DNA of 15,787 bases from JBFHIJ01 sp041596515 (GTDB lineage: Bacteria; Bacteroidota; Ignavibacteria; Kapaibacteriales; UBA2268): positions 1 to 15,787 of the forward strand of contig JBFHIJ010000061.1 of NCBI GenBank assembly GCA_041596515.1, in the 5' to 3' direction. Positions 7,353-15,714 of the stretch are shown one piece after another. The position numbers were made by a program, and so were the translations under genes. Position 1 is the stretch's first letter. Each line of letters begins with the position of its first letter. Below the pieces are notes generated by a model. That model searched no databases and was not told the origin of the DNA. It was given only the letters and a program-made list of their open reading frames with translations.

Positions 7353-8615
7353 TTACATATACTTTTTAATGTAATCTTCTTTACCTTCGCTTCCCCACCA
7401 TTCATCGATTCTTTTTGCGTATTCTAATGTTTGAATCATTGAGGAATCAAAACCGAACATTTTGTAAGGGAGTTTCATTGTATCCAAAATATCCTTACCA
7501 TAATACATCCCCTGTATCAGGTTAGGACCACCACGACCAATTACAGTATATATCGGTTTGTTGCCATGCTCTGCCAAATGGTCTCTAAGAGCATCAAAAA
7601 TACCTTTAAATGTCACGTAAATATCAGTGTTGTTAGCTTTACCACCTATTAGCAATAAAGTATTTGCTTGATCTAACCAGTGTTTAAACACAATTTTTGC
7701 TATTTCATACATTTTTTCATAAGGAGGATTACCACCAAAATCAGAAGCAAATATTGCTTTAGCTCCCAAAGTTTCGGTTGCTGCCGAGTTCGCACCACCA
7801 CCAAACATAAATGGAATAATGCTACCTTCTGCATTTAACTCTACAACGTCACTTTGCCCCTGGTAAGTTCTCAATTTGTTGATTTCTGATTCAAATTCAG
7901 TAGTTTCTGATTGGAAAATTGACATTGGGAGTTCAACACGTTTCCAATCAGGGCTATCTTGATCAAAAGCAACTTTAAGATCGCAAGCAACAGGTATGTA
8001 TGAAGAGCCTTTTCGCTTCATTCTAATCGGATTTATTTCTAAAGTAGTTACACCATAATTGCTATATAAATCCCATAATTTTGGTAAGAATTGTACAAGA
8101 GGAGAAATAAATTCAAGTGGGCAATTTAAATCATTCAATGCATTTGTGATATCAAATGATTTAATACCAATCAATGGATCTATCCAAGTTATATTTTTTT
8201 TATCAGGAGGAAGATTTTCTATTTCTACACCACCATAAGGAGTAATTGTAAAAATTGGCTTTCTTTCTACTGTAGAGTTTGTAATGGAGAAATATAATTC
8301 AACTTCCGATGGGATAAACTCTTCAAAAGTTACTCCATTAGCACGAATAGTTTTATTACCATGTTGATGTTCTGCAAAGTATAGCTGTTCTTTTGCTCTA
8401 AAAGCATCATGAATATTATCAACTATTTTAACAAGACCGGCTTTCCCTTTTTTACCTACACCACCAGAAAATTGCGGCTTTACAACTGCTTTTCCGTTTT
8501 TATCGAGCATAGATTGAATTTCTTCTTTTGTAGAACTTCCGGTAAGAAAATCTGCGTATGGAAATTCTACCAGATCTAATAACCGCGAGCCGTATCTCAA
8601 TCCGGAAATTTGCAT
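7353..8615 (-). CDS. aclB: ATP-citrate lyase, ATP-grasp/citrate-binding subunit (AclB)
   Basis: This 420-residue subunit (Chlorobium AclB is about 400) binds ATP and citrate and phosphorylates the AclA histidine. The N-terminal ATP-grasp domain (about 1-240) has VVKPQFSGGVGKKGKAGLV as nucleotide-binding loop and LEINPI, with Glu193 and Asn195 as metal ligands. The citrate-binding domain (about 255-420) shows the family pattern FMFGGGANSAATET, DFGGNPPYEKMYEIAK, LLIGGKANNTDIYVTFKGI and RGGPNLIQGM, which aligns well with human ACLY. It is the first gene of a two-gene operon with aclA, in the same order as in Chlorobium (aclBA). ATG at 8613-8615 is supported by AAAGG (8623-8627 complement), seven bases away. 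It is divergent from the ligase-GNAT gene across a 264-bp gap. Confidence 0.92.
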   Translation of the reverse strand: MQISGLRYGSRLLDLVEFPYADFLTGSSTKEEIQSMLDKNGKAVVKPQFSGGVGKKGKAGLVKIVDNIHDAFRAKEQLYFAEHQHGNKTIRANGVTFEEFIPSEVELYFSITNSTVERKPIFTITPYGGVEIENLPPDKKNITWIDPLIGIKSFDITNALNDLNCPLEFISPLVQFLPKLWDLYSNYGVTTLEINPIRMKRKGSSYIPVACDLKVAFDQDSPDWKRVELPMSIFQSETTEFESEINKLRTYQGQSDVVELNAEGSIIPFMFGGGANSAATETLGAKAIFASDFGGNPPYEKMYEIAKIVFKHWLDQANTLLLIGGKANNTDIYVTFKGIFDALRDHLAEHGNKPIYTVIGRGGPNLIQGMYYGKDILDTMKLPYKMFGFDSSMIQTLEYAKRIDEWWGSEGKEDYIKKYM

Positions 8616-8818
8616 TACATTACCTTTAATTTTATGAGTTATATTGATTGCCTTATTTCGGCATCTCTAATTTCTTAGTTTGTATGCTATTAGAAAAGTT
8701 TTTATTTTAAACTAAAAGGATTTTAATATCATTTTATATATCACATTATTATTAGTAAGCAATATATATTACTCTTGTTAGTATATCAAAACTAGTACAA
8801 TATTTTATTATTCTTTTA

Positions 8819-8834
8819 CGAGAATATTTTCTCG
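8819..8834. promoter_or_regulatory. Inverted repeat in the divergent aclB / ligase-GNAT promoter region
   Basis: CGAGAA (8819-8824) and TTCTCG (8829-8834) form a perfect 6-bp inverted repeat with a 4-base spacer, 45 bases before the ATG at 8880. It is the most G+C-containing symmetrical spot in an otherwise very AT-rich 264-bp divergent gap (8616-8879), so it may be an operator or a short leader hairpin. The rest of the gap holds no feature that I can support. Candidate -10 boxes are too common in this AT-rich sequence to choose from. Confidence 0.35.
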
Positions 8835-8879
8835 ATTCAAATCTAAATATTTATATCCTAAAAGCAATAGGAAATTTTT

Positions 8880-11800
8880 ATGCATAACATAAAAGACATT
8901 TTGAAAGAAGCAAAGAGCTTTGATGGTTATATCAAAAAGCATTTCGATACAATTAAACGATTCTTCTTTGATTATAATGGCTCAGATGCTGATATAATCT
9001 TTGAATTATTAGATATAGTTTTTAGAGTTACATTCCTTAAATACGTTCAAAATATAGAAGATAGGTACTTACTAGCTGAAAAAGCTTTTAAATTAATACA
9101 AAATTCTAATTATTCTTTGCTTGATATGTTTAAGCAACGTTTATATAGAAATAAGGATTCTATCTTATTTAGAGACATGGGTACTAATCCGTCACATAAA
9201 TTCACCTATGCTCGTGTTGACGAGATTACTAAATCTTATGCTGCTAGCTTTGTTAAAACTAACAAAACTCCCCGAGTTGCAATTTTAACCGACAATGCCC
9301 CCTACTCTGCTATGGTTGATTTAAGCTGTATGTTTTATGGGATATTTGTGACACCCTTAAATATCAACTTTTCTAAAAGTGAAATATCTTCTATTCTCAA
9401 ATCACTTGAGATAAATATCGTTGTCACAGATAAACTCGAAAGACTAAAGGTTATTGATGATGTTAAAAGAGATTTAAAACAAGATATTGTAATTTTTACT
9501 ACAAAAGTATTTCAAAACATAGAACTCTACCAATGCAAAAATCTAAATTTGACTTCCTCTGAAATGTCGACAGAAGAGATAGAAGATTATATAAGTTCGT
9601 ATACACCTTTAGCTATTGATGAAGTCTCTACGATTATGTTTACATCTGGCTCGACAGGAGCACCTAAAGGTATATCTTTTAGCAATTATTCTCTGGTAAG
9701 TAAAAGATTTGCAAGAGGTGCAGCAGTTCCCTTTATAGGCGAGTGCGAAGTTATGCTTTCATATCTACCTCTTTTCCATACTTTTGGAAGATACTTAGAG
9801 ATGCTGGGAAGCATCTACTGGAATGGTACTTATGTATTCACCGGCTCTCCGTCCGGCTCAACATTATTTAAATTATTCCCTGTTGTCGATCCTACAATTT
9901 TTATCAGCATACCTCTCAGGTGGCAGCAAGCTTATGATAAAATTTTAACCTTAATGGAAACTCAGAGAATTGATTCCGACTCCGCCACTAAACTCATACT
10001 AGGTAAAAGACTCAAATGGGGACTCTCTGCTGCAGGCTATTTAGATCCGAAAGTTTTTAAGTTTTTTAACCAACAGAATATCAAGTTATCCAGTGGTTTT
10101 GGCATGACGGAGGCAACCGGAGGAATAACAATGACTCCTCCTGGCGAGTACATTGCAAACTCGACAGGAATAGCCTTGCCTGGCATATACCCTTCATTTA
10201 ACGACAATGGCGAAATGTTAATTAGGGGGCACTATGTAGCAAAATACTTACAAGATGCTCCAATTGGTTCAAAAATCGAATACCCTCAAAATAATGATTC
10301 TGATTATGTAATACCTACAGGTGACATTTTTACTCAAGATAAAGATGGTCACTTTCAGATAATTGACAGAGTAAAAGACATATATAAAAACAACAAAGGA
10401 CAAACTATTGCTCCCAGAAATGTTGAAAGCAAATTTGAGGGTGTTCCTGGTATCAAAAGAGTTTTTCTGGTAGGTGACGGCAAACCTTATAACTTTTTGT
10501 TTATTATTCCTGATCAAGATGATGACCTAATTCAACATTTAAATAGTTCAGATTTGTATGACTATTTCCACAAGCTAATTATGGCTGCAAATAAAAGCTT
10601 AGCTCGATACGAAAGAGTTGTTAATTTCAAAATATTGGATACTGATTTTAGTTCAAAATTAGGCGAGCTCACTGCCAAACAGTCTTTCAATCGTAAAGTA
10701 ATTGTTAAAAACTATAACAATCTTATTGAAACCTGTTATGAAAGAAACTATGTGGACTTAAAACTGCAAGGATTTTATGTAAGGATACCAAGATGGTTTT
10801 ACAGAGATTTAGGAATTTTGGAAAGTGACATAGTTATTCGCCAAAACTCTATATATGACCGCGTTAATAGCAAAGAACTCAGTTGTAGAAAATTTGACAA
10901 CAATACCATTCAGATAGGTAACTTAATTTATAATATTGATGGTGACATTGTAGATTTTGACATACTTGCCAAACAGCCTTTGCTGTGGGCAGGAAACTAC
11001 TCATTTCAAGAGTTTGCTCCAGTCAAAGAGATTTGGGAAGTTGATTTGAACAACTTTGGCAAAAGAGTAAAGATTCCTTTGATATCTGACCTTGATTCCA
11101 CAAAAAAGGAACAATTTAAAACTATAGGTTTATCCGAACTTATTTTTAATTATGCACTGCTTTTGGCAAATAAGTCTTCTGATAACCAAAAAGCTCTTGA
11201 AAATATTGAACTCTTGATAAATAATACTGACTCTAACATAGTTGAGCTTATCAGATTGCGGTTAGAGTCATTAGCGTATCACCCTATTGAAAATATTAGA
11301 TGTCGTTCTTATATGATACTACTTACAAATAGTGCTTTTGCGGACAATGAGTCAGGATACTTTACTTTTTTAGAGTCAGGATTTTCTTTTTTGAACGAAG
11401 AATATATTTCTAGAATTACTTCGCATAAATTTGAAAAACGAAGATTAGAAACTCTTCGGCAAAGGCTTTTTGTCTATCGGACTAAGCTTCATTGGCCAGT
11501 GAATAGATTATTAGTAAAACAATTTGAGAATATATTCAAATTGCTTGTAAGTTATGTAAAAAAGTATGTCCAATATTATGAACCTGTAAGAAGTGAGCTT
11601 GTTAATTGGATGATGCACGACGAAGATGAAAAAATTTCTGAAATAGCTCATAAATATTTTATAGAAGTTTCGGAATACTTTGAAAAGCAAATTCAAACTA
11701 CTTATAAACCTGAAGACAAAGGTGAGTGGAAAAAGAAAATTATTTTTGATGATGGAGTGCAGGAAAAAGCAAAATCACAACTTTTTTCAATATTAACTTC

Positions 11801-13418
11801 CACTACGTTTCTTAAGCAATCCATAATGTTAGCCTATGATCAACAAGGTTTTTGTTTAGATGATTTGACTGCATATGGGATCTGGATTTCAAATATTACA
11901 CATACCCATGAGAATAATCTCTATAGAATGTGCATAAATTCTAAATCAGGTCAAAGATATGATTTTCAGATAGTTATCAATGAAAATTTAAAATCAAGAC
12001 GCAATTTAGAAACCGTATTTTGGTTAATGATTATATCTTCATATCCTTATGGTAGCAAAGTATTGCCTAAGCTTGGTTCCGCTCGCCCTGAGTTAAGTGC
12101 CAGATCTGTCATATATCATGATGAGTTAACTGCATGGGGACATATAAGGATACTCTCTAATGATATTATAGCAAGCGGTATTAATGCGGACATGTCTAAG
12201 CTTCAAAAAATCTTCATTTATTCAATAAAGTCTATCTTAATTGGTTGGAGAAACAGCGGAAAACGGATTATTCCTGGATTCATCTCAATGTCTAATGTTA
12301 TCTTACCTAATAAAGAGTATATGCAAGCCGGTAAACTTTTGTCTCTAAACGGATGGGTATATTACTCAACGCCTATTTCTATAATTCTTCCTATTTATAT
12401 AAACTTTTATCAAAAAGCTGTATCTCATTACTCATGGATTTCGGGTCATCTAGATTTGAGTTGGATTTTTGATGCTGTAATCGAAGTACTTGGAGAAGAT
12501 TTAGGGGCAGAATTTCTAAAAGAGCTTGAGCAAGATTTAAATAAATATGATTTTATTGAAGGCAGAAATCAACTATTAGGTGTGCTAAAAATATATATAA
12601 GAGAATTTCCAAAATGCTACATACCTATAATTGTGTCAAATGCTATAGAAAACTTTTTAAATTGGAATAAAATAAACTCTGATGCAACATCTGAAGCTAT
12701 TGTAGATTCTGTATTTACCATTTATGATAAATACGAACTAAACGAAACAAACTACTTTTTTAGATATTATTTTTACAGACATACCTACTTTAGAGAGCAT
12801 GATAACGACATACGAATGGCTTTTGACAGGTTATTGAAAATCATTGATTCTAGGGAATATTCAAACATTACAGAACTGAATGAATTATCAGATTTACAAT
12901 ATTCACTAAAAAATAAACAAGATAGGATTGTTTTTAGTAAAATGGTATACCCTCATCAGTCTATTCCTAAGCAGTTATCATTTGACAATACTGATAATAT
13001 TTTTGGTAATTCTATCAAAACAAAAATTATTGATAATAACAATAATAATTACTATTTATCTGAAACTTATAAACCTTCGGAAATTGGACTTCTCTATCGG
13101 CTCTTCTATAAAGCAAATTATACCATGAAATATGGAGAATCTTATCGCTATTATATTTTAAATGACAGATTTGATAGAATCATTGGTGGTTTGAGTTTTA
13201 AAGAAATTGATAGTAAAACTGTATTTTTAGACGGCACTATTTTAGTTCAAGAGTTGAAAGGAGTGGGTCTTGGTTCTGCTATGATTGAAGTTTTCTTTGA
13301 TCGGATGAAGCTACAGGGCATAGAAATTATAAAAACACATTTTGAAATACAAGCTTTTGTAGAAAAAATTGGATTTAATATCGATAAAAATTTTGGCGCA
13401 ATGGTAAAATTTTTATAA
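8880..13418 (+). CDS. Large fusion: adenylate-forming acyl ligase + unrecognised region + GNAT acyltransferase, 1512 aa
   Basis: Residues about 75-625 are an AMP-binding adenylate-forming domain like long-chain acyl-CoA synthetases: P-loop TSGSTGAPKG at 255-264, GFGMTEATGG with Glu411, PTGD with Asp482, and IDRVKD with Arg497. It should activate a carboxylate as acyl-AMP, perhaps as acyl-CoA. The usual A10 motif (LTPTLK) reads LTAKQSFNRK at 597-606, so the catalytic Lys is not in its expected place. Residues about 640-1330 are unrecognised; 780-960 is mostly helical and could be HEAT-like. An Asn-rich linker (IDNNNNNYY) precedes a GNAT domain at about 1370-1512 with the acetyl-CoA loop LKGVGLGSAMI (Gly1461-Ser1466). 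No carrier-protein domain, signal peptide or membrane helix is evident. A weak AGGA lies upstream of the ATG. Substrates are unknown. It is divergent from aclBA. Confidence 0.85.
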   Translation: MHNIKDILKEAKSFDGYIKKHFDTIKRFFFDYNGSDADIIFELLDIVFRVTFLKYVQNIEDRYLLAEKAFKLIQNSNYSLLDMFKQRLYRNKDSILFRDMGTNPSHKFTYARVDEITKSYAASFVKTNKTPRVAILTDNAPYSAMVDLSCMFYGIFVTPLNINFSKSEISSILKSLEINIVVTDKLERLKVIDDVKRDLKQDIVIFTTKVFQNIELYQCKNLNLTSSEMSTEEIEDYISSYTPLAIDEVSTIMFTSGSTGAPKGISFSNYSLVSKRFARGAAVPFIGECEVMLSYLPLFHTFGRYLEMLGSIYWNGTYVFTGSPSGSTLFKLFPVVDPTIFISIPLRWQQAYDKILTLMETQRIDSDSATKLILGKRLKWGLSAAGYLDPKVFKFFNQQNIKLSSGFGMTEATGGITMTPPGEYIANSTGIALPGIYPSFNDNGEMLIRGHYVAKYLQDAPIGSKIEYPQNNDSDYVIPTGDIFTQDKDGHFQIIDRVKDIYKNNKGQTIAPRNVESKFEGVPGIKRVFLVGDGKPYNFLFIIPDQDDDLIQHLNSSDLYDYFHKLIMAANKSLARYERVVNFKILDTDFSSKLGELTAKQSFNRKVIVKNYNNLIETCYERNYVDLKLQGFYVRIPRWFYRDLGILESDIVIRQNSIYDRVNSKELSCRKFDNNTIQIGNLIYNIDGDIVDFDILAKQPLLWAGNYSFQEFAPVKEIWEVDLNNFGKRVKIPLISDLDSTKKEQFKTIGLSELIFNYALLLANKSSDNQKALENIELLINNTDSNIVELIRLRLESLAYHPIENIRCRSYMILLTNSAFADNESGYFTFLESGFSFLNEEYISRITSHKFEKRRLETLRQRLFVYRTKLHWPVNRLLVKQFENIFKLLVSYVKKYVQYYEPVRSELVNWMMHDEDEKISEIAHKYFIEVSEYFEKQIQTTYKPEDKGEWKKKIIFDDGVQEKAKSQLFSILTSTTFLKQSIMLAYDQQGFCLDDLTAYGIWISNITHTHENNLYRMCINSKSGQRYDFQIVINENLKSRRNLETVFWLMIISSYPYGSKVLPKLGSARPELSARSVIYHDELTAWGHIRILSNDIIASGINADMSKLQKIFIYSIKSILIGWRNSGKRIIPGFISMSNVILPNKEYMQAGKLLSLNGWVYYSTPISIILPIYINFYQKAVSHYSWISGHLDLSWIFDAVIEVLGEDLGAEFLKELEQDLNKYDFIEGRNQLLGVLKIYIREFPKCYIPIIVSNAIENFLNWNKINSDATSEAIVDSVFTIYDKYELNETNYFFRYYFYRHTYFREHDNDIRMAFDRLLKIIDSREYSNITELNELSDLQYSLKNKQDRIVFSKMVYPHQSIPKQLSFDNTDNIFGNSIKTKIIDNNNNNYYLSETYKPSEIGLLYRLFYKANYTMKYGESYRYYILNDRFDRIIGGLSFKEIDSKTVFLDGTILVQELKGVGLGSAMIEVFFDRMKLQGIEIIKTHFEIQAFVEKIGFNIDKNFGAMVKFL

Positions 13419-13425
13419 AAGTGTA

Positions 13426-13480
13426 ACACCATACATTGTTTTACGTACTATTTAGTAAATGTCAACAATGGTATTGGTGT
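13426..13480 (+). promoter_or_regulatory. Bulged hairpin directly upstream of the pspC-like gene
   Basis: ACACCATACATTGTT (13426-13440) pairs with AACAATGGTATTGGTGT (13464-13480), giving 15 base pairs with two single-base bulges. The loop holds a further TTTAC/GTAAA pair. The right arm ends four bases before the ATG at 13485, so in RNA it would cover the translation start region, where no normal Shine-Dalgarno sequence is seen. It starts eight bases past the stop codon of the ligase-GNAT gene and has no T tract, so it is an unlikely terminator. It may instead be an operator dyad or translational control hairpin. Confidence 0.45.
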
Positions 13481-13484
13481 AATT

Positions 13485-13877
13485 ATGAAAAGATTTTTTA
13501 GAAATCGTAACGGCAAAATGATTGCCGGAGTTAGTACAGGTTTGTCAGATTATTTTGGTATCGATCCTATCTTAATCAGAATCTTCTTTGTGATAACCTT
13601 TTTCACACACGGAGCAGGATTATTAGCTTATATACTTTTGTGGATAGTTTCGGACTATTCTCCTTCAGAATATTATGCCTCAGATTATAAAACTTCACGT
13701 AATTCCAAGCAAGTTTTCGGTTATGTCCTAATCTTTACCGGAGGTCTGTTACTTTTAGACTACATAATGCCTGACATTGACTCCCAAATAACTTTTGGTA
13801 TTGCTTTTCTTTGCATAGGTGGAGCAATTGTATATAAAAATCTTAAAAATTCTACAATGAAGGAACAGCAAATATGA
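13485..13877 (+). CDS. PspC-domain membrane protein
   Basis: A 130-residue inner-membrane protein. The N-terminus RNGKMIAGVSTGLSDYFGID is the hallmark of the PspC domain (phage-shock-protein C family), followed by a hydrophobic stretch at about 28-55. Two more hydrophobic segments lie at about 77-95 and 101-116, as in longer Bacteroidota/Firmicutes relatives. PspC proteins take part in sensing or answering damage to the cell membrane. The last four bases overlap the start of the next gene (ATGA), so the two are co-transcribed and probably translationally coupled. A hairpin covers the start region. The gene is named by domain only; Psp regulatory partners such as PspA are not in the window. 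Confidence 0.9.
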   Translation: MKRFFRNRNGKMIAGVSTGLSDYFGIDPILIRIFFVITFFTHGAGLLAYILLWIVSDYSPSEYYASDYKTSRNSKQVFGYVLIFTGGLLLLDYIMPDIDSQITFGIAFLCIGGAIVYKNLKNSTMKEQQI

Positions 13878-14791
13878 AAAGTGGATCCATATTCTGGGGA
13901 ATATTCTTTATTTCGATGGGAACAAGCTTTCTGTTATCCAACTTTTCAATAGTTGACTTTTCATGCTTATCGATAAATTATATTTGGCCTATAATTCTGA
14001 TTATGATAGGAATCTCTCTGCTCAAAATATCTGATACTTGGAAAAAGCTTTTCTCCGGAGTTTCAGGCTTACTGTTAGCTCTGTTTGTTGTAGGTACTGT
14101 AAGTTCTGGTATTTCTTGCGTTAAAAATTCGGATATACTCAATTATGAAAATTGGGAGTATGGCAATGTACAGGAAAGAAATTTTTTTATAGAAAACAAC
14201 ACAGTGTCGGAATCAGTTCTTAATTTTAAAGGAGGAGCTGGTGATTTCACATTAAATGGATTTGGAGATAGTACTAATATATTTAAGGCACATTCCTTTT
14301 CCCATATTACTACCTGTAACAGCTATTTAAATAACGACTCAGTATTTGTTGTAAATTTTGAATACAATAATAATTTAAAATCTATTCCTAATATTTCTGA
14401 TGAGAATAGTGCAAATCTACATCTAAACTCAGCAGTCAACTGGCATCTAAATTTTAAAACAGGTGCTTGCAATATGGATTTGAATTTGAAGACTTTAATT
14501 ATAAAAGATTTGACTCTACAGACAGGGGCTTCAGATATAAACATTGAACTTGGTAATTTAGCAGATACTTGCAATGTAAATATCAAAAATGGAATATCAA
14601 ATATTAAAATGTATCTCCCCAAAGATGTACACTGTAAGATATATTCCAAATCGGCATTAAGTAATGAATCATTTATTGGATTTGAGGATAAAGGCGAATA
14701 TTACGAAGCAAAGTCTGAACAGCCAACTGATAAATTAATCAATATAAAAATCAAAGGCGGTATTTCCGACTACTTAATAACTAGATACTAG
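13874..14791 (+). CDS. LiaF-like / toast-rack membrane protein
   Basis: A 305-residue protein with three hydrophobic segments at about 5-27, 34-52 and 59-80, in the LiaF-type transmembrane pattern (WGIFFISMGTSFLLS; YIWPIILIMIGISLL). An Asn- and Ser-rich, beta-strand-rich C-terminal domain covers about 110-305 and is probably outside the cytoplasm. Repeated short strands such as GGAGDFTLNGFGD, TGACNMDLNL, TGASDINIELG and NGISNIKMYLP are typical of the LiaF C-terminal/toast-rack (DUF4097-like) beta solenoid. Known relatives act in cell-envelope stress responses alongside PspC-like proteins. AAGGA (13860-13864), nine bases before the ATG, sits inside pspC. The stop codon overlaps the convergent nadD by 11 bases. 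Confidence 0.8.
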   Translation: MKSGSIFWGIFFISMGTSFLLSNFSIVDFSCLSINYIWPIILIMIGISLLKISDTWKKLFSGVSGLLLALFVVGTVSSGISCVKNSDILNYENWEYGNVQERNFFIENNTVSESVLNFKGGAGDFTLNGFGDSTNIFKAHSFSHITTCNSYLNNDSVFVVNFEYNNNLKSIPNISDENSANLHLNSAVNWHLNFKTGACNMDLNLKTLIIKDLTLQTGASDINIELGNLADTCNVNIKNGISNIKMYLPKDVHCKIYSKSALSNESFIGFEDKGEYYEAKSEQPTDKLINIKIKGGISDYLITRY

Positions 14792-15389
14792 AATATAGAT
14801 TATATGTTTTAATATATTCTGCAACTTTTTCTGGTACTAATTGATTTATATTGAAACCTTTTGAAACCTTTGAACGTATTATAGTTGATGAAATCTCCAT
14901 TAGTGATGCACTGACCCAATGAGGCTCTTTCGATTTATTTGAAAGGGCCTTTTTTATTTCTTCTTTATCTTTCAAATTCAAAACTCCCGGTCTGTCTACT
15001 ATGCAAAGTTGAACATTATCAAGTATTTCCTGCCAGTTCTTCCATTTAGTAAAAGACAATGCATTATCGGCACCAATTAAAAGATAAAGACTATCTGCCG
15101 GATATATTTTTTTTAGGTATGCTACAGTTTTATAAGTATAAGAAATTTCAAATTCATTTTGTATCTCAAAATCTGATACTTCGAATTTTACGTTTTCTTT
15201 AGTTGCCAATTTTACCATATTGTATCTATTTCGAGCACTAACATGGCTCTCGCCTATTTTAAATGGAGATGTAGCATTTGGTATGAAAATACACTTATCA
15301 AGCTTGCAGGAGGCTACAAAGCTCTTTGCCATCTCTAAATGTGCATTGTGAATAGGATCAAAGCTCCCACCATAAATTCCTATTTTCAT
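14781..15389 (-). CDS. nadD: Nicotinate-nucleotide adenylyltransferase
   Basis: NadD joins nicotinate mononucleotide and ATP to deamido-NAD and pyrophosphate in NAD synthesis. The nucleotidyltransferase signature is GGSFDPIHNAHL at residues 7-18, with the HxxH histidines at His14 and His17; the usual HNGH reads HNAH here. The C-terminal SSTIIRSKV at 167-175 is the conserved ISSTxIR phosphate-binding motif. Length is 202 residues, close to the family norm. I chose the ATG at 15387-15389, which gives the expected MKIGIYGG start and has AAAGGA five bases upstream. A TTG five codons further out is less likely. The gene overlaps the convergent LiaF-like gene by 11 bases at the 3' ends and starts only 31 bases past the tRNA terminator. 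Confidence 0.95.
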   Translation of the reverse strand: MKIGIYGGSFDPIHNAHLEMAKSFVASCKLDKCIFIPNATSPFKIGESHVSARNRYNMVKLATKENVKFEVSDFEIQNEFEISYTYKTVAYLKKIYPADSLYLLIGADNALSFTKWKNWQEILDNVQLCIVDRPGVLNLKDKEEIKKALSNKSKEPHWVSASLMEISSTIIRSKVSKGFNINQLVPEKVAEYIKTYNLYSSI

Positions 15390-15394
15390 TATTG

Positions 15395-15400
15395 TCCTTT
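15395..15400 (-). promoter_or_regulatory. Ribosome binding site that fixes the nadD start
   Basis: AAAGGA on the minus strand is five bases from the ATG at 15389. It would lie inside the reading frame if the TTG at 15404 were the start, so it argues for the ATG. Confidence 0.75.
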
Positions 15401-15420
15401 CCAATAAGATACTTTCGGGT

Positions 15421-15457
15421 AAAAAAAAAGCTTAAGATATATTTTCTTAAGCTTTTT
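15421..15457 (-). terminator. Terminator of the tRNA-Lys cluster
   Basis: The arms AAAAAGCTTAAG (15425-15436) and CTTAAGCTTTTT (15446-15457) are perfect inverse complements with a 9-nt loop. On the minus strand the stem ends in ten consecutive T, four bases past the first tRNA's 3' end. A weaker T tract exists on the plus strand too. nadD begins 31 bases further on. Confidence 0.9.
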
Positions 15458-15460
15458 ATG

Positions 15461-15533
15461 TGATCCCGACAGGATTTGAACCTGTGGCCCTTTGATTAAA
15501 AGTCAAATGCTCTACCGGCTGAGCTACGGGATC
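15461..15533 (-). tRNA. tRNA-Lys(UUU), copy 1 (last in the transcript)
   Basis: A 73-nt cloverleaf: acceptor GATCCCG/CGGGATC plus discriminator A, D arm GCTC...GAGC, anticodon stem TTGA/TCAA around loop CTTTTAA (anticodon TTT), and T arm CTGTG...TTCAAAT...CAG-type loop. CCA is not encoded. It is followed at once by the terminator. Confidence 0.97.
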
Positions 15534-15580
15534 GTCGCTATTACTAGCTAAATAACTTTTGTACCATAAATACAGATTTG

Positions 15581-15653
15581 TGATCCCGACAGGATTTGAA
15601 CCTGTGGCCCTTTGATTAAAAGTCAAATGCTCTACCGGCTGAGCTACGGGATC
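15581..15653 (-). tRNA. tRNA-Lys(UUU), copy 2
   Basis: This copy is identical over all 73 bases to the one at 15461-15533, with anticodon TTT and discriminator A. It is separated from copy 1 by 47 unrelated AT-rich bases, so it probably belongs to one processed transcript. Confidence 0.97.
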
Positions 15654-15714
15654 ATTTAATATTAATCTGTTTTACGATATTACTAAGTTATTTTATATGA
15701 TATTTTAGAACTTG

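Noticed and set aside
8880..13418. The 1512-residue fusion as a nonribosomal peptide synthetase module
   Set aside because: No carrier-protein phosphopantetheine motif, condensation domain or thioesterase is visible. The adenylation domain looks more like acyl-CoA synthetases.
15390..15404. Upstream TTG start for nadD adding five residues
   Set aside because: The ribosome site AAAGGA would fall inside that extension, and the family starts close to the KIGIYGG strand.
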